From: Clostridiales bacterium
Lineage (GTDB): Bacteria; Bacillota; Clostridia; Oscillospirales; Oscillospiraceae
Length of the DNA: 64,000 nucleotides
NCBI GenBank assembly: GCA_012719035.1
Contig: JAAYBD010000046.1
Location: 1 to 64,000, forward strand
Direction of reading: 5' to 3'
A model generated the notes under the pieces. It worked only from the letters and a program-made list of their open reading frames with translations, was not told where the DNA came from and made no database searches. Positions within the stretch are counted from its first letter, which is position 1. Each line of letters opens with the position of its first letter. This document shows positions 19,935 to 29,694 of the stretch, one piece after another. The translations under genes were made by a program, and so were the position numbers.

Positions 19935-22253
19935 ATGTCCGATAAAAAACTCAAAACTGCTTCTCCCAATACCCCTAATGCAATGATGCTTCGCCGCACA
20001 CTTTTTCTTTTGATAGTGTGCGGCATAGTTGCTTTTGCGGTACTGGGTATAAGATTGTTTAAATTACAGATTATAGACCATGATTTCTATGAAACGAGAG
20101 CTATCGAGCAGCAGGTGCGCCAGACAACGGTAACTGCCGCCCGCGGAACCATCTATGACACAAATATGAAGATACTTGCCATGAGCGCGAGCGTTGACGA
20201 TGTCTATATCAGTCCTGCGGAGATAAAGAATAACAAGGAAGACCCGGAGCTTATCGCCCAAGGGCTTTCCGAAATCCTCGACGTTGACTATGACGACATC
20301 CTTGCGAAAACCGCAAAAACCAAGTCATGGTATCAGACGGTTGCGCGCAAGGTCGAGCCGGAGGTTTCCGAGAAGGTACGAGAGTTCAAAAATAAATATG
20401 ATCTGAAAGGCGTAAAGCTTGAAGAAAGCAGTAAGCGCTATTACCCATACAGCAGACTTGCCTCTCACGTTATTGGATTTGTCGGAAGCGAGAATATAGG
20501 ATGGTCCGGAGTCGAAGACTATTACAACAGCACCTTGACCGGCGTTAACGGAAGGGTTGTCAGAGCCAAGAACGCCGCGGGTACAGATATGCTGTTTACG
20601 AGTTTCGAGGACTATTACGATGCTGAAAACGGCAAGGACGTTGCTCTTACCATAGATTCTACAATCCAATACTACATGGAAAAACACCTTGAGCAGGCGG
20701 TCCGCGACTATGCTGTAGTAAACGGTGCGGCAGCCATTGCTATGGATGTCAATACCGGCGGGATACTGGGGATGGCCAGTCTTGGGAATTTTGACCTCAA
20801 CAATTATCAGATCGTCTGTGATGATGCAAAGAGAATAATAGACGCCGAGCAGGATGAAGAAAAAAAGAAGGAGCTTTTAAATCAGGAGCTTTTTAAACAG
20901 TGGCGCAATAAGGCAATCAGCGATACCTACGAACCCGGCTCGACATTCAAAATTGTTACTCTTGCCATGGCTTTAAACGAGGGAAGCGTAAAAACCACCG
21001 ATTCATTTTATTGCGGGGGAACGACTGATGTTCCAGGGAGAGACAAACCAGTAAAATGCTGGAAAGCCGCCGGACACGGTTCACAGACGCTTACACAGGC
21101 GCTGCAGCATTCATGCAACGTAGCTTTTGTTAAAATTGGTATGAGCTTGGGTGCGGAAAAGTTCTATGAATATTGCGAAGCCTTTGGTTTATTTAATGGA
21201 TCCAATGATCCGGATGCTCGTTTGAGTGGTCAGACAGGAATTGATTTGAAGGGCGAGAGCGGAAGCCTCTGGTGGTCTAAAAAAACATTTTGCGATGTGA
21301 ACAACAAATCATCGCTTGCTGCAGCATCCTTCGGTCAGACCTTCAATATCACGCCGCTCCAGCTTGTAAGCGCGGTTTCCGCCTGCACCAACGGCGGATA
21401 TCTTATGAAGCCATATGTAGTCAAAGAAATTTTTGACCCAGACGGGGTTACCTCAACAAAAACAGAACCGACGGTCGTTCGGCAGGTGATAAGCGAGGAA
21501 ACGAGCAAGACAGTCTGCGAGATGCTTGAGAAAGTTGTAGGCGATAAGGACGGCACAGGCAAAAACGCATACGTGGCCGGTTACCGAATTGGCGGTAAAA
21601 CAGGCACCAGCGAAAAGGTTGCACAGGATGCTGCAGGCGGTGCCAAGGAGTACATAGTTTCCTTTATAGGCGTTGCACCGATTGACGACCCGAAAATAGC
21701 GCTTCTTGTTCTTCTGGATACGCCAAGCAACCCAAGGATATTTCCCAGCGGAGGACAGATGGGCGCGCCTACCGTCGGCAAGATGTTTACAGATATCCTT
21801 CCCTATATGGGCTATGAACCGCAGTACACCGAAGAAGAAAAGGCAACGGTAGATAAATCCGTTCCCGATGTCAAAGGCGTGGAGGTAAACGAAGCTTTAT
21901 CAAAAATACAGCAGGGCGGCTTTACCTCAAGAGTAATCGGAACGGGAGCAACCGTTACAGCTCAGATCCCGGCGGCTAACAGCGTTGTTGCGGCGGGAAG
22001 CCAAATTATTGTCTACTGCGGCGCGGAGCCTTCCGGAGGCATGGAAACTATGCCGGATCTTACAGACATGACCTACAGTCTGGCACGCCAGCATCTTGGC
22101 GCTTATGCGCTGTATATAAGAGCAGCAGGACCAATTACAAATCCGGAATCCGTTGTGGTAATAAGCCAGAACGTAGCACCGGGCACTCAGGTTGAACATG
22201 GTAAAGTTGTTGAAGTCACTGTTGTTGATAATAGAGATAAAGGAATATATTGA
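19935..22253 (+). CDS. Class B penicillin-binding protein (SpoVD/PBP2B-like) with PASTA domains
   Basis: RGTIYDTNMKILAMSASVDDVYISP, YEPGSTFKIVTLA (SxxK), SCNVAF (SxN), GGKTGTSEKV (KTG), C-terminal PASTA repeats. Confidence 0.94.
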   Translation: MSDKKLKTASPNTPNAMMLRRTLFLLIVCGIVAFAVLGIRLFKLQIIDHDFYETRAIEQQVRQTTVTAARGTIYDTNMKILAMSASVDDVYISPAEIKNNKEDPELIAQGLSEILDVDYDDILAKTAKTKSWYQTVARKVEPEVSEKVREFKNKYDLKGVKLEESSKRYYPYSRLASHVIGFVGSENIGWSGVEDYYNSTLTGVNGRVVRAKNAAGTDMLFTSFEDYYDAENGKDVALTIDSTIQYYMEKHLEQAVRDYAVVNGAAAIAMDVNTGGILGMASLGNFDLNNYQIVCDDAKRIIDAEQDEEKKKELLNQELFKQWRNKAISDTYEPGSTFKIVTLAMALNEGSVKTTDSFYCGGTTDVPGRDKPVKCWKAAGHGSQTLTQALQHSCNVAFVKIGMSLGAEKFYEYCEAFGLFNGSNDPDARLSGQTGIDLKGESGSLWWSKKTFCDVNNKSSLAAASFGQTFNITPLQLVSAVSACTNGGYLMKPYVVKEIFDPDGVTSTKTEPTVVRQVISEETSKTVCEMLEKVVGDKDGTGKNAYVAGYRIGGKTGTSEKVAQDAAGGAKEYIVSFIGVAPIDDPKIALLVLLDTPSNPRIFPSGGQMGAPTVGKMFTDILPYMGYEPQYTEEEKATVDKSVPDVKGVEVNEALSKIQQGGFTSRVIGTGATVTAQIPAANSVVAAGSQIIVYCGAEPSGGMETMPDLTDMTYSLARQHLGAYALYIRAAGPITNPESVVVISQNVAPGTQVEHGKVVEVTVVDNRDKGIY

Positions 22254-22278
22254 TTCGTAGGACAATGGGGGTAAAAGA

Positions 22279-23733
22279 ATGAAACTCAAAGAATTGCTGA
22301 CAGATGTTGAAGCGGTGGAAATAAATGCTGACACAGAGACAGAGATAGCAGACATCAGTTACGATTCGCGAAAAACCCGCAAGAATGATTTCTTTGTTGC
22401 AATCAGAGGTTTTGAAAGTGACGGACATAAATATATCGGTGCTGCTGTAAATGCCGGAGCGGCGGTTGTTCTCTGCGAGGAGAAGCCGGAAGAAGATATA
22501 CCGTATGTCTTGGTTCGCAATTCAAGAGAGGCCTTAGCACTTGTTTCAAGAAATTACTTTGGGAACCCCGCTTCAGAAATGACGCTTGTGGGCGTTACCG
22601 GTACAAACGGTAAGACGACGACTACTATGCTTATTAAACATGTTCTTGAGGACTGCACCGGAGAAAAGGCGGGTCTTATCGGCACAAACCAAAATATGAT
22701 AGGCGAAAGAGTTCTGCCCACAGAGCGCACAACCCCAGAATCATACGAGCTTCAGAAGCTGTTTCGTGAAATGGCGGATGAAGGCTGCAAATATGCCGTA
22801 ATGGAAGTGTCGTCGCATTCTCTCGTGCTTGACAGAGTTTCGGGACTGCGCTTTGAAGTAGCTGTATTCACTAACCTGACGCAGGATCATCTGGATTTCC
22901 ACAAAAGTATGGAAGAATATGCTGCCGCAAAGGCATTGTTATTTGAGCGCTGCAATAAGGCTGCGATAAACATAGATGACGAGTGGGGCGGATATATGCG
23001 CGAGCACGCGAAATGCCCTGTATTTACCTACTCGGAAACGAAGCTTGAAGCAGATCTTATCGCAAAGGATATAAGGCTTTCCTCAACGAACGTCAAGTTC
23101 TGCGCACTTGCAATGAACAGTTTGGAAAGAGTAAGTCTTGAGATACCTGGCAAGTTTTCGGTCTATAATGCTATGTCTGTTATTGCGGCGGCACTTCTTC
23201 TTAACGTTCCGCTGAACAGGATATGCGAATCATTAAAATCTGCTAAGGGAGTTAAAGGCAGAGTGGAGGTCGTTCCAACTCCGGAGGATTATACGATCCT
23301 TATCGATTATGCCCATACTCCCGATGCGCTTGAAAATGTTATAAAGTCAATGAAAGAGGTTGCCCCGGGCAGAGTAGTTGTACTGTTCGGCTGCGGCGGA
23401 GACAGGGACAAAACAAAGCGCCCAATCATGGGTGAGATAGCCGCCGCCCTTGCCGATTTCGTGATCATCACATCAGATAATCCCAGAACGGAAGTTCCCG
23501 GAGACATCATTGCAGATATTTTAGCGGGAGTAAAAGCTCCGAAAAGCCGCTATAAAATAATTGAAGACAGAAGCGAAGCAATTGCTTATGCGATTGACAA
23601 CCATATGGAGGGTGATGTTATAATACTTGCCGGCAAGGGACATGAAACGTATCAGATCATTGGCAAAACAAAGCAGCACATGGATGAGCGTGAAATTGTA
23701 GCCGAGCATATAAAAAGCAAAATCAAGGCATAG
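22279..23733 (+). CDS. murE: UDP-N-acetylmuramoyl-L-alanyl-D-glutamate ligase MurE
   Basis: VGVTGTNGKTTTTMLIKHVLE, EVSSHSLVLDRVSGLRFEVAVFTNLTQDHLDFH, SDNPRTEVPGDIIADI. Confidence 0.95.
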   Translation: MKLKELLTDVEAVEINADTETEIADISYDSRKTRKNDFFVAIRGFESDGHKYIGAAVNAGAAVVLCEEKPEEDIPYVLVRNSREALALVSRNYFGNPASEMTLVGVTGTNGKTTTTMLIKHVLEDCTGEKAGLIGTNQNMIGERVLPTERTTPESYELQKLFREMADEGCKYAVMEVSSHSLVLDRVSGLRFEVAVFTNLTQDHLDFHKSMEEYAAAKALLFERCNKAAINIDDEWGGYMREHAKCPVFTYSETKLEADLIAKDIRLSSTNVKFCALAMNSLERVSLEIPGKFSVYNAMSVIAAALLLNVPLNRICESLKSAKGVKGRVEVVPTPEDYTILIDYAHTPDALENVIKSMKEVAPGRVVVLFGCGGDRDKTKRPIMGEIAAALADFVIITSDNPRTEVPGDIIADILAGVKAPKSRYKIIEDRSEAIAYAIDNHMEGDVIILAGKGHETYQIIGKTKQHMDEREIVAEHIKSKIKA

Positions 23734-23764
23734 TCTTATATAGCAGAGACGGAGGAAGCAACCG

Positions 23765-24781
23765 ATGATAGAGAAGCTTATTTTGGCTTTCGTAATAGCA
23801 TTTTTAACAGCCGCGATTGTAGGAAAAGTTCTGGTTCCGTGGCTTCGCAGAATCAAGGCAGGTCAGGCGATAAAGGAAAACGGTCCGGTATGGCACATGT
23901 CAAAGGCGGGAACACCCACTATGGGCGGCATAATTTTCATTACGGCTACAGTAGTGGTGTGTCTGACCGTTGGCTTTTCCAACATGATGGGGGGAGATTA
24001 CGGACATATTTTTGTTCTTTTCCTTTCACTTGCTTTTGGAGCCATAGGGTTTCTTGACGATTATGAAAAACTGAAGAAAAAGCAGAATCTTGGCTTGACT
24101 GCGGGAAAAAAGTTTTTACTTCAGGTAGCTGTTGCGGCTCTTTTTGTGTTTTTGCTCCGCAACTTCGGATATCTTACCCCTAACCTTTATGTTCCGTTTT
24201 TCAATGTGGATCCAATAATAATGCCGGAATGGTTTTACTTTGCATTTGTGATTTTTGTCATTGTCGCAACGGTCAACGCTGTCAACATTACGGACGGAGT
24301 AGATGGACTTGCAACGGGGACATCACTTCCTGTATTCTTTTTTTACACAGCTGTCGCATACGCATGGGGGGAAAGATTCCTTTCGCTCGGAATTTTTGCA
24401 TCAGCTCTTTTGGGCGGGCTTCTGGGATTTTTGCTTTATAACTTCAATCCCGCCAAAGTTTTCATGGGCGACACAGGTTCGCTGTTTTTGGGCGGAGCCG
24501 TTGCAGGAATGGCTATCGCGCTCGATATGCCGTTAATTATAATAAGCATCGGCATCCTGTACATTCTTGAGGTGCTTTCCGACATAATTCAGGTCGGATA
24601 CTTCAAGGCGAGCCACGGAAAAAGAGTTTTTAAAATGGCGCCTTTCCACCACCATCTGGAGATGGGCGGCTGGACAGGCAAAAAGTGGACCGAGAAAGAG
24701 CTGTTCGCTCTTTTCACCGGAATATCAGCCGTATTTGCGTTCATATCATTTTTTGGAGTATACGGCAGATACGGAACATGA
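23765..24781 (+). CDS. mraY: Phospho-N-acetylmuramoyl-pentapeptide transferase MraY
   Basis: HMSKAGTPTMGGIIFI, GFLDDYEKLKKKQNLGLTAGKK, NITDGVDGLATG, FMGDTGSLFLGG, HHHLEMGGW. Confidence 0.96.
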   Translation: MIEKLILAFVIAFLTAAIVGKVLVPWLRRIKAGQAIKENGPVWHMSKAGTPTMGGIIFITATVVVCLTVGFSNMMGGDYGHIFVLFLSLAFGAIGFLDDYEKLKKKQNLGLTAGKKFLLQVAVAALFVFLLRNFGYLTPNLYVPFFNVDPIIMPEWFYFAFVIFVIVATVNAVNITDGVDGLATGTSLPVFFFYTAVAYAWGERFLSLGIFASALLGGLLGFLLYNFNPAKVFMGDTGSLFLGGAVAGMAIALDMPLIIISIGILYILEVLSDIIQVGYFKASHGKRVFKMAPFHHHLEMGGWTGKKWTEKELFALFTGISAVFAFISFFGVYGRYGT

Positions 24782-24822
24782 GAATATAATTCTGCCCGTA
24801 TAAGTGAAAGGAGGCCGCTTCG

Positions 24823-26007
24823 GTGCAAAGCAAAAATACAGCATTGAAAGACCACAGCCGCGATTTGAGCATCTCAAGGGGAACTGTGGATATACCGTTT
24901 TTGCTCTTAACGCTGCTTCTCCTTTCGATCGGCGTAATAATGGTCCTATCCGCCAGTTATGCAAGCGCGTATTATGACACAAAAGAAACGGGCGGAAACG
25001 CTACATACTATTTTTCAAGGCAGCTTGTCTTTGCGCTGATGGGTGTTGCCGCAATGCTTATAGCATCCCGCCTGCCGATGACATTTTACCGGAAATTCTC
25101 GTTTTGGGTGCTTGCGGCTGCAATCGTGCTGCTTTTGGCAGTGCTCGTGGTCGGTACGGAAAGTAACGGCGCAAAACGCTGGATTTTGATTGCGGGCATA
25201 AGCGTTCAGCCTTCGGAAATTGCAAAAATCGGAGTTATTCTATATTTTTCAACTATGATCTGCCGGTATAAAAACTATATGGGCACATTCAAATACGGTG
25301 TTTTGCCATTTGTTATTATTCTCGCTGTAATTGTTGGGCTTCTTTTTCTTGAGCCTCATCTTTCGGCTTCAATCATAATAATTGCAATCGGCGCCATAAT
25401 GATGTTTATCGGAGGAGCAAGACTGTTTTGGTTTGTCGGCGGAGCTATCGGTGTGACAGGGCTGTTTGTCGTTGCCGTCACTGTTCTGCAATATTCGTCG
25501 GACCGTATTTCCGCTTGGCGCGATCCTTTTGCCGATACGGGAGATACGGGATATCAAATCGTACAGTCCTTATATGCGATAGGAAGCGGGGGGCTTTTTG
25601 GACTGGGTCTGGGACAGAGCCGGCAAAAATACCTTTATCTTCCCGAAGAACACAACGACTTCATTTTCTCTATTATCTGTGAGGAGCTGGGACTTATAGG
25701 GGCCGCGCTTATTCTGATACTTTTTGCACTGCTTATAATTCGCGGCTATTGGATTGCGCTTCATACGAGGGACAGGTACAGTTTCCTCGTATGCACCGGA
25801 ATTACATCCCTGATGGCTATGCAGGTTATTCTAAATGTCGCCGTCTGCACAAACCTTATCCCGTGCACGGGAATTTCGCTTCCGCTATTCAGCTACGGCG
25901 GTACCGCATTGCTTATGCAACTGGCGGAATTGGGGATAATATTGAGCATTTCCCGCGATATCCCCATAAAAAGAGCTGCAAAAAAGCGAAAACAAGAAGA
26001 TTTGTGA
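24823..26007 (+). CDS. ftsW: SEDS-family glycosyltransferase FtsW/SpoVE
   Basis: Multi-TM; VGTESNGAKRWILIAGISVQPSEIAKIGVILYFS, LPEEHNDFIFSIICEELGLIG, GISLPLFSYGGTALLMQLAELGIILSI. Confidence 0.94.
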   Translation: MQSKNTALKDHSRDLSISRGTVDIPFLLLTLLLLSIGVIMVLSASYASAYYDTKETGGNATYYFSRQLVFALMGVAAMLIASRLPMTFYRKFSFWVLAAAIVLLLAVLVVGTESNGAKRWILIAGISVQPSEIAKIGVILYFSTMICRYKNYMGTFKYGVLPFVIILAVIVGLLFLEPHLSASIIIIAIGAIMMFIGGARLFWFVGGAIGVTGLFVVAVTVLQYSSDRISAWRDPFADTGDTGYQIVQSLYAIGSGGLFGLGLGQSRQKYLYLPEEHNDFIFSIICEELGLIGAALILILFALLIIRGYWIALHTRDRYSFLVCTGITSLMAMQVILNVAVCTNLIPCTGISLPLFSYGGTALLMQLAELGIILSISRDIPIKRAAKKRKQEDL

Positions 26008-26064
26008 TATCGGAAGCGGTACTGCTTTCCTCAACAGTGCCGGAGAGGAGATACTAAAACTATT

Positions 26065-27189
26065 ATGAAATTTTTATTTACCTGCGGCGGAACTGCCGGT
26101 CATATTAATCCCGCTCTTGGAGTAGCCCAAAGACTCAAGGAGCTGATGCCCGACTGCGAAATTCTTTTTGTCGGTGCGGAAGGACATATGGAAACCGAGC
26201 TTGTACCTCGCGAGGGCTTTCCAATCAAAACTGTTACTATCACAAACATCAGCAGAAGCATAAATATGGAGGGGCTCAAGCACAATGCGAAAACAGTAAA
26301 AAATGTTTTTACCTCCATTGCGCAGGCAAAGGTGATAATACGCGAGTTTCAGCCCGATGTTGTCATAGGTACGGGCGGATATGTCTGCTACCCGGTCTTA
26401 AAAGCGGCTCATTCTTTAGATGTTCCTACGGCGGTTCATGAAAGCAACGCCGTTCCGGGGCTTACTACAAAGATGCTTGCGGGTGTGACCGATAAGATAC
26501 TCGTAGGCTTTGAGGAAAGCAGACAATACTATAAGCACAAGGAAAGAGTAGTAGTTACGGGAACGCCTGTAAGGCAGGATTTCCGCAATGCGGATAAAAT
26601 AGCGGCGAGGGAAAAGCTTGGACTTGAGCCGGATAAACCGCTTGTCGTTTCTGTCTGGGGATCGCTCGGCGCGGCATTCATGAACAAGACTATGGTAGGG
26701 TTTATAGGAAAAGCCCTTGGAAATCCTTTCTTTGGACTTATTCATTCCGCAGGCAGGGGTGGATACTCGAAAATGCTTGAGGACATGGAAAAAGCGGGAC
26801 TTAAAAATGTTAAAGAGCGTGGAATGGATGTCCGCGAATATATTTATGATATGCCCCTTGTTATGGCGGCTGCGGATTTGGTCGTCTGCCGGAGCGGAGC
26901 TTCGACACTGAGCGAGCTTGCTGTTCTGGGCAGACCTGCCATTTTGGTTCCCTCGCCGAATGTAACGAACAACCATCAGGAAAAAAATGCACGCGTGCTT
27001 GAAAAAGCCGGAGCGGCGGTCGTGATTCCTGAAAGTGATATAACAGAGGATAAACTTCTTGGTTCAGTCTCACTGCTTCTAAGCCGCCCCGACACTCTGG
27101 AGGCAATGGCTGAACAGATGAAAAAAATAGGAGTTGGTGACGCAACAGAGAAAATTGCGGATATTGTACTTGATTTGGCGAAAAAGTAG
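26065..27189 (+). CDS. murG: UDP-GlcNAc:undecaprenyl-PP-MurNAc-pentapeptide transferase MurG
   Basis: FTCGGTAGHINPALGVA, VIGTGGYVCYPVLKAA, HESNAVPGLTTKML, CRSGASTLSELAVLGRPAILVPSP. Confidence 0.96.
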   Translation: MKFLFTCGGTAGHINPALGVAQRLKELMPDCEILFVGAEGHMETELVPREGFPIKTVTITNISRSINMEGLKHNAKTVKNVFTSIAQAKVIIREFQPDVVIGTGGYVCYPVLKAAHSLDVPTAVHESNAVPGLTTKMLAGVTDKILVGFEESRQYYKHKERVVVTGTPVRQDFRNADKIAAREKLGLEPDKPLVVSVWGSLGAAFMNKTMVGFIGKALGNPFFGLIHSAGRGGYSKMLEDMEKAGLKNVKERGMDVREYIYDMPLVMAAADLVVCRSGASTLSELAVLGRPAILVPSPNVTNNHQEKNARVLEKAGAAVVIPESDITEDKLLGSVSLLLSRPDTLEAMAEQMKKIGVGDATEKIADIVLDLAKK

Positions 27190-27217
27190 CAAAAAAATTT
27201 CACTTCGCAAAAACTAA

Positions 27218-27324
27218 GCCATACATAACGGAAAAAGTGAATTACAGGGCGTTATGCATCTGTAAACAAGCATAATCTAAAGATTCTGACATTATCACAT
27301 TTCACCGTTTCCGCATAGTATGGC
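27218..27324 (+). ncRNA. Candidate structured leader upstream of murA
   Basis: Outer arms GCCATAcataaCGGAAAaaGTGAA / TTCACcgTTTCCGcatagTATGGC; inner hairpins TTATGC..GCATAA and ATCTaaAGAT. Confidence 0.4.
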
Positions 27325-27352
27325 ATAAAATCCACTGTGCGGAGGGGTAAAC

Positions 27353-28630
27353 ATGAGCGTTTGGAAAGTTTCGGGCGGGAAAAAGCTTTATGGCGACCTT
27401 AGGATTCAAGGTTCAAAAAATGCGGTGCTTCCAATAATGGCAGCGGCAATAGTTACAGGCTGCGAAACGGAACTCATAAACTGCCCGCGGCTCAGCGATG
27501 TAGAAGCAGCCATGAGCATTCTGCGGCATTTAGGTTGTAAAGCAGAGCGCGAGGGCGACACCGTTAATATCGATTCAAGGGGGATGAACAGAACAGACAT
27601 CCCTCATGACCTGATGCGCGAAATGCGTTCGTCCGTTATTTTTCTTGGTGCAATTTTGGCACGTGCCCATGAAGCAAAGCTTTCATATCCGGGAGGCTGC
27701 GAGCTTGGTCCGCGTCCCATTGACTTACACTTGGAGGCTCTGAGGAGTCTGGGTGCCGAAATAAGCGAGCAGGGCGGAAGTCTTTACTGCCGCGACAACG
27801 GGCTGAAAGGTTCAAGAATAAATCTTTCATTCCCCAGCGTCGGGGCAACCGAAAACGCTATGCTTGCCGCCTGCGGAGCTAAAGGGGAAACAGTTATTAC
27901 AAATGCGGCGAAGGAACCTGAAATAGTTGATTTGCAGGAATTTCTGCGCAAGCTCGGTGTATCGGTCAGCGGTGCGGGAACATCTACTATAACGATTTGC
28001 GGTTTTGTGCCCCAAAAAAGAGTGGGTCACAGGATAATGACAGACCGAATTGCTTCAGCTACGGCGCTGTGCTGTGCCGCATCGGCGGGCGGAAGCATAA
28101 CTTTGAAGAGTGTTGCACCGTCGGACTTTGAGACTGTGACATCGGCTCTTGAGAGCATGGGCTGTGAAGTTGAACGCAAAGCCAGCTCAGTAAAAATAAG
28201 CGTCAGCCGCCCTCTGCGTGCGCCGAGGCCTATAGTTACGCGCCCGTATCCGGGGTTTCCGACCGATGCCCAGCCGCTGCTTATGGCGGCATGCCTCAGG
28301 GCGGAGGGGACAACAGTATTTACAGAGAATATATTTGAAAATCGCTACCGCCACGCCGTTGAACTGTGCAGACTCGGCGCGGACATAAGCGTAGTTGGAA
28401 GAGTCGCTGTAGTGACAGGAGTCAACGAGCTTATCGGTGCACCCGTTTCCGCCACCGACCTTCGCGGCGGTGCGGCGCTTGTTGCGGCGGCTCTGGGAGC
28501 AAACGGAGACACGACGATTTATGATGCGGGACATATTGCGCGCGGATACGAAGAATTTGATAAAATGCTTATGAGTCTGGGTGCAGATGTCAGCTATGAA
28601 AGTGAGCAGCATTTAGCTACCGTCGTTTAG
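27353..28630 (+). CDS. murA: UDP-N-acetylglucosamine 1-carboxyvinyltransferase MurA
   Basis: GDLRIQGSKNAVLPIMAAAI, MRSSVIFLGAILAR (EPSP-synthase fold), PGFPTDAQPLLMAACLRAEGTTVFTENIFENRYRHA. Confidence 0.95.
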   Translation: MSVWKVSGGKKLYGDLRIQGSKNAVLPIMAAAIVTGCETELINCPRLSDVEAAMSILRHLGCKAEREGDTVNIDSRGMNRTDIPHDLMREMRSSVIFLGAILARAHEAKLSYPGGCELGPRPIDLHLEALRSLGAEISEQGGSLYCRDNGLKGSRINLSFPSVGATENAMLAACGAKGETVITNAAKEPEIVDLQEFLRKLGVSVSGAGTSTITICGFVPQKRVGHRIMTDRIASATALCCAASAGGSITLKSVAPSDFETVTSALESMGCEVERKASSVKISVSRPLRAPRPIVTRPYPGFPTDAQPLLMAACLRAEGTTVFTENIFENRYRHAVELCRLGADISVVGRVAVVTGVNELIGAPVSATDLRGGAALVAAALGANGDTTIYDAGHIARGYEEFDKMLMSLGADVSYESEQHLATVV

Positions 28631-28747
28631 CGAAAAGGCTGTGCATGAAGGCGTTTGCCTGTACTTATACGCGGATATATAGATGCGGAAAGCTCTCCGA
28701 ATCGGGTAATCCGATAACGCCTTCCCGGGAAGGCACAGGAGGTTTAA

Positions 28748-29506
28748 ATGTCCACAAAACAAAAGAACAAAAAAAAGAAAAGCCGCGGGGGTGGGGGATT
28801 TATTTTCAGCACCCTCTCGTTCATAATCATCTGCGCTGCGCTGGTGTTTGGCATGAGCGTTTTTTTCCGCGTGTCTAATATCCAAGTTGTCGGCGCAGCT
28901 CGCTATACGGAAAGCGAGATAGCAGAGGCTTCGGGAATCAAAAACGGGGACAATCTGATGTTTATCAACAGGGAAATCACAGCTGAGAAGATATATACAA
29001 AACTGATTTATGTCGGAGAAGTAAAGGTCAGCAGAAAGCTTCCCAACACTGTTGTGATAGATGTTAGCGAGAGCGGAACTGTTGCACGCATCGAAACCGA
29101 CTCCGGATTCTGGCTCATTGATAAAAACTGCAGGCTTCTGGAAGAAAGTTCTATCGAGGATGATGAATCGCACTTGAAGGTTCTGGGAATTTCGGGTGTT
29201 AAGCCGAAAAAGGGAGAGACTTTGAACGTCAGCGATGAGGACAAGCTGAAAGCGCAATACCTAAAGGATATTTTGACATCCATAGTAGGGCGCAGTATGA
29301 TAGCGGATGTAGGCTCCATTGACATCAGCAATGCGGCAAACGCCGAATTCAGCTATAAGAATAGATTCAAAGTCAAGCTCGGCAAAAACGAGAATATTGA
29401 CTACAAGCTCGAAATGCTGCTGGGAGTTGCAGCAGAACTTGAGCCGGAGGAGACAGGAACAATCGACCTTTCACAGAGCAAAAAAGCACAGTTCAGCCCT
29501 TATTGA
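28748..29506 (+). CDS. ftsQ: Cell division protein FtsQ/DivIB
   Basis: Single N-terminal TM plus POTRA FRVSNIQVVGAARYTESEIAEASGIKNGDNLMFINRE and VSRKLPNTVVIDVSE. Confidence 0.88.
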   Translation: MSTKQKNKKKKSRGGGGFIFSTLSFIIICAALVFGMSVFFRVSNIQVVGAARYTESEIAEASGIKNGDNLMFINREITAEKIYTKLIYVGEVKVSRKLPNTVVIDVSESGTVARIETDSGFWLIDKNCRLLEESSIEDDESHLKVLGISGVKPKKGETLNVSDEDKLKAQYLKDILTSIVGRSMIADVGSIDISNAANAEFSYKNRFKVKLGKNENIDYKLEMLLGVAAELEPEETGTIDLSQSKKAQFSPY

Positions 29507-29640
29507 CGAAAAAGCGGCATGCGCAAAAAAACTTTGGAAGTATACGTAATAAAATATTGGTTCACATAATATATTTTCAAAGAACACTTGACCAATTGCT
29601 GAATTCGTTATAAAATAAAGCGGATAGTTAGATTATTAGC

Positions 29641-29665
29641 CTGGACTTTTTTAGAAAAAGTTCAG
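29641..29665. repeat. Hairpin CTGGACTTTTT-tag-AAAAAGTTCAG upstream of ftsZ
   Basis: 11-bp stem (one G-U), 3-nt loop, about 30 nt before the ftsZ start. Confidence 0.65.
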
Positions 29666-29694
29666 ATTTATGAAAAATATGGGAGGCTATGAAT

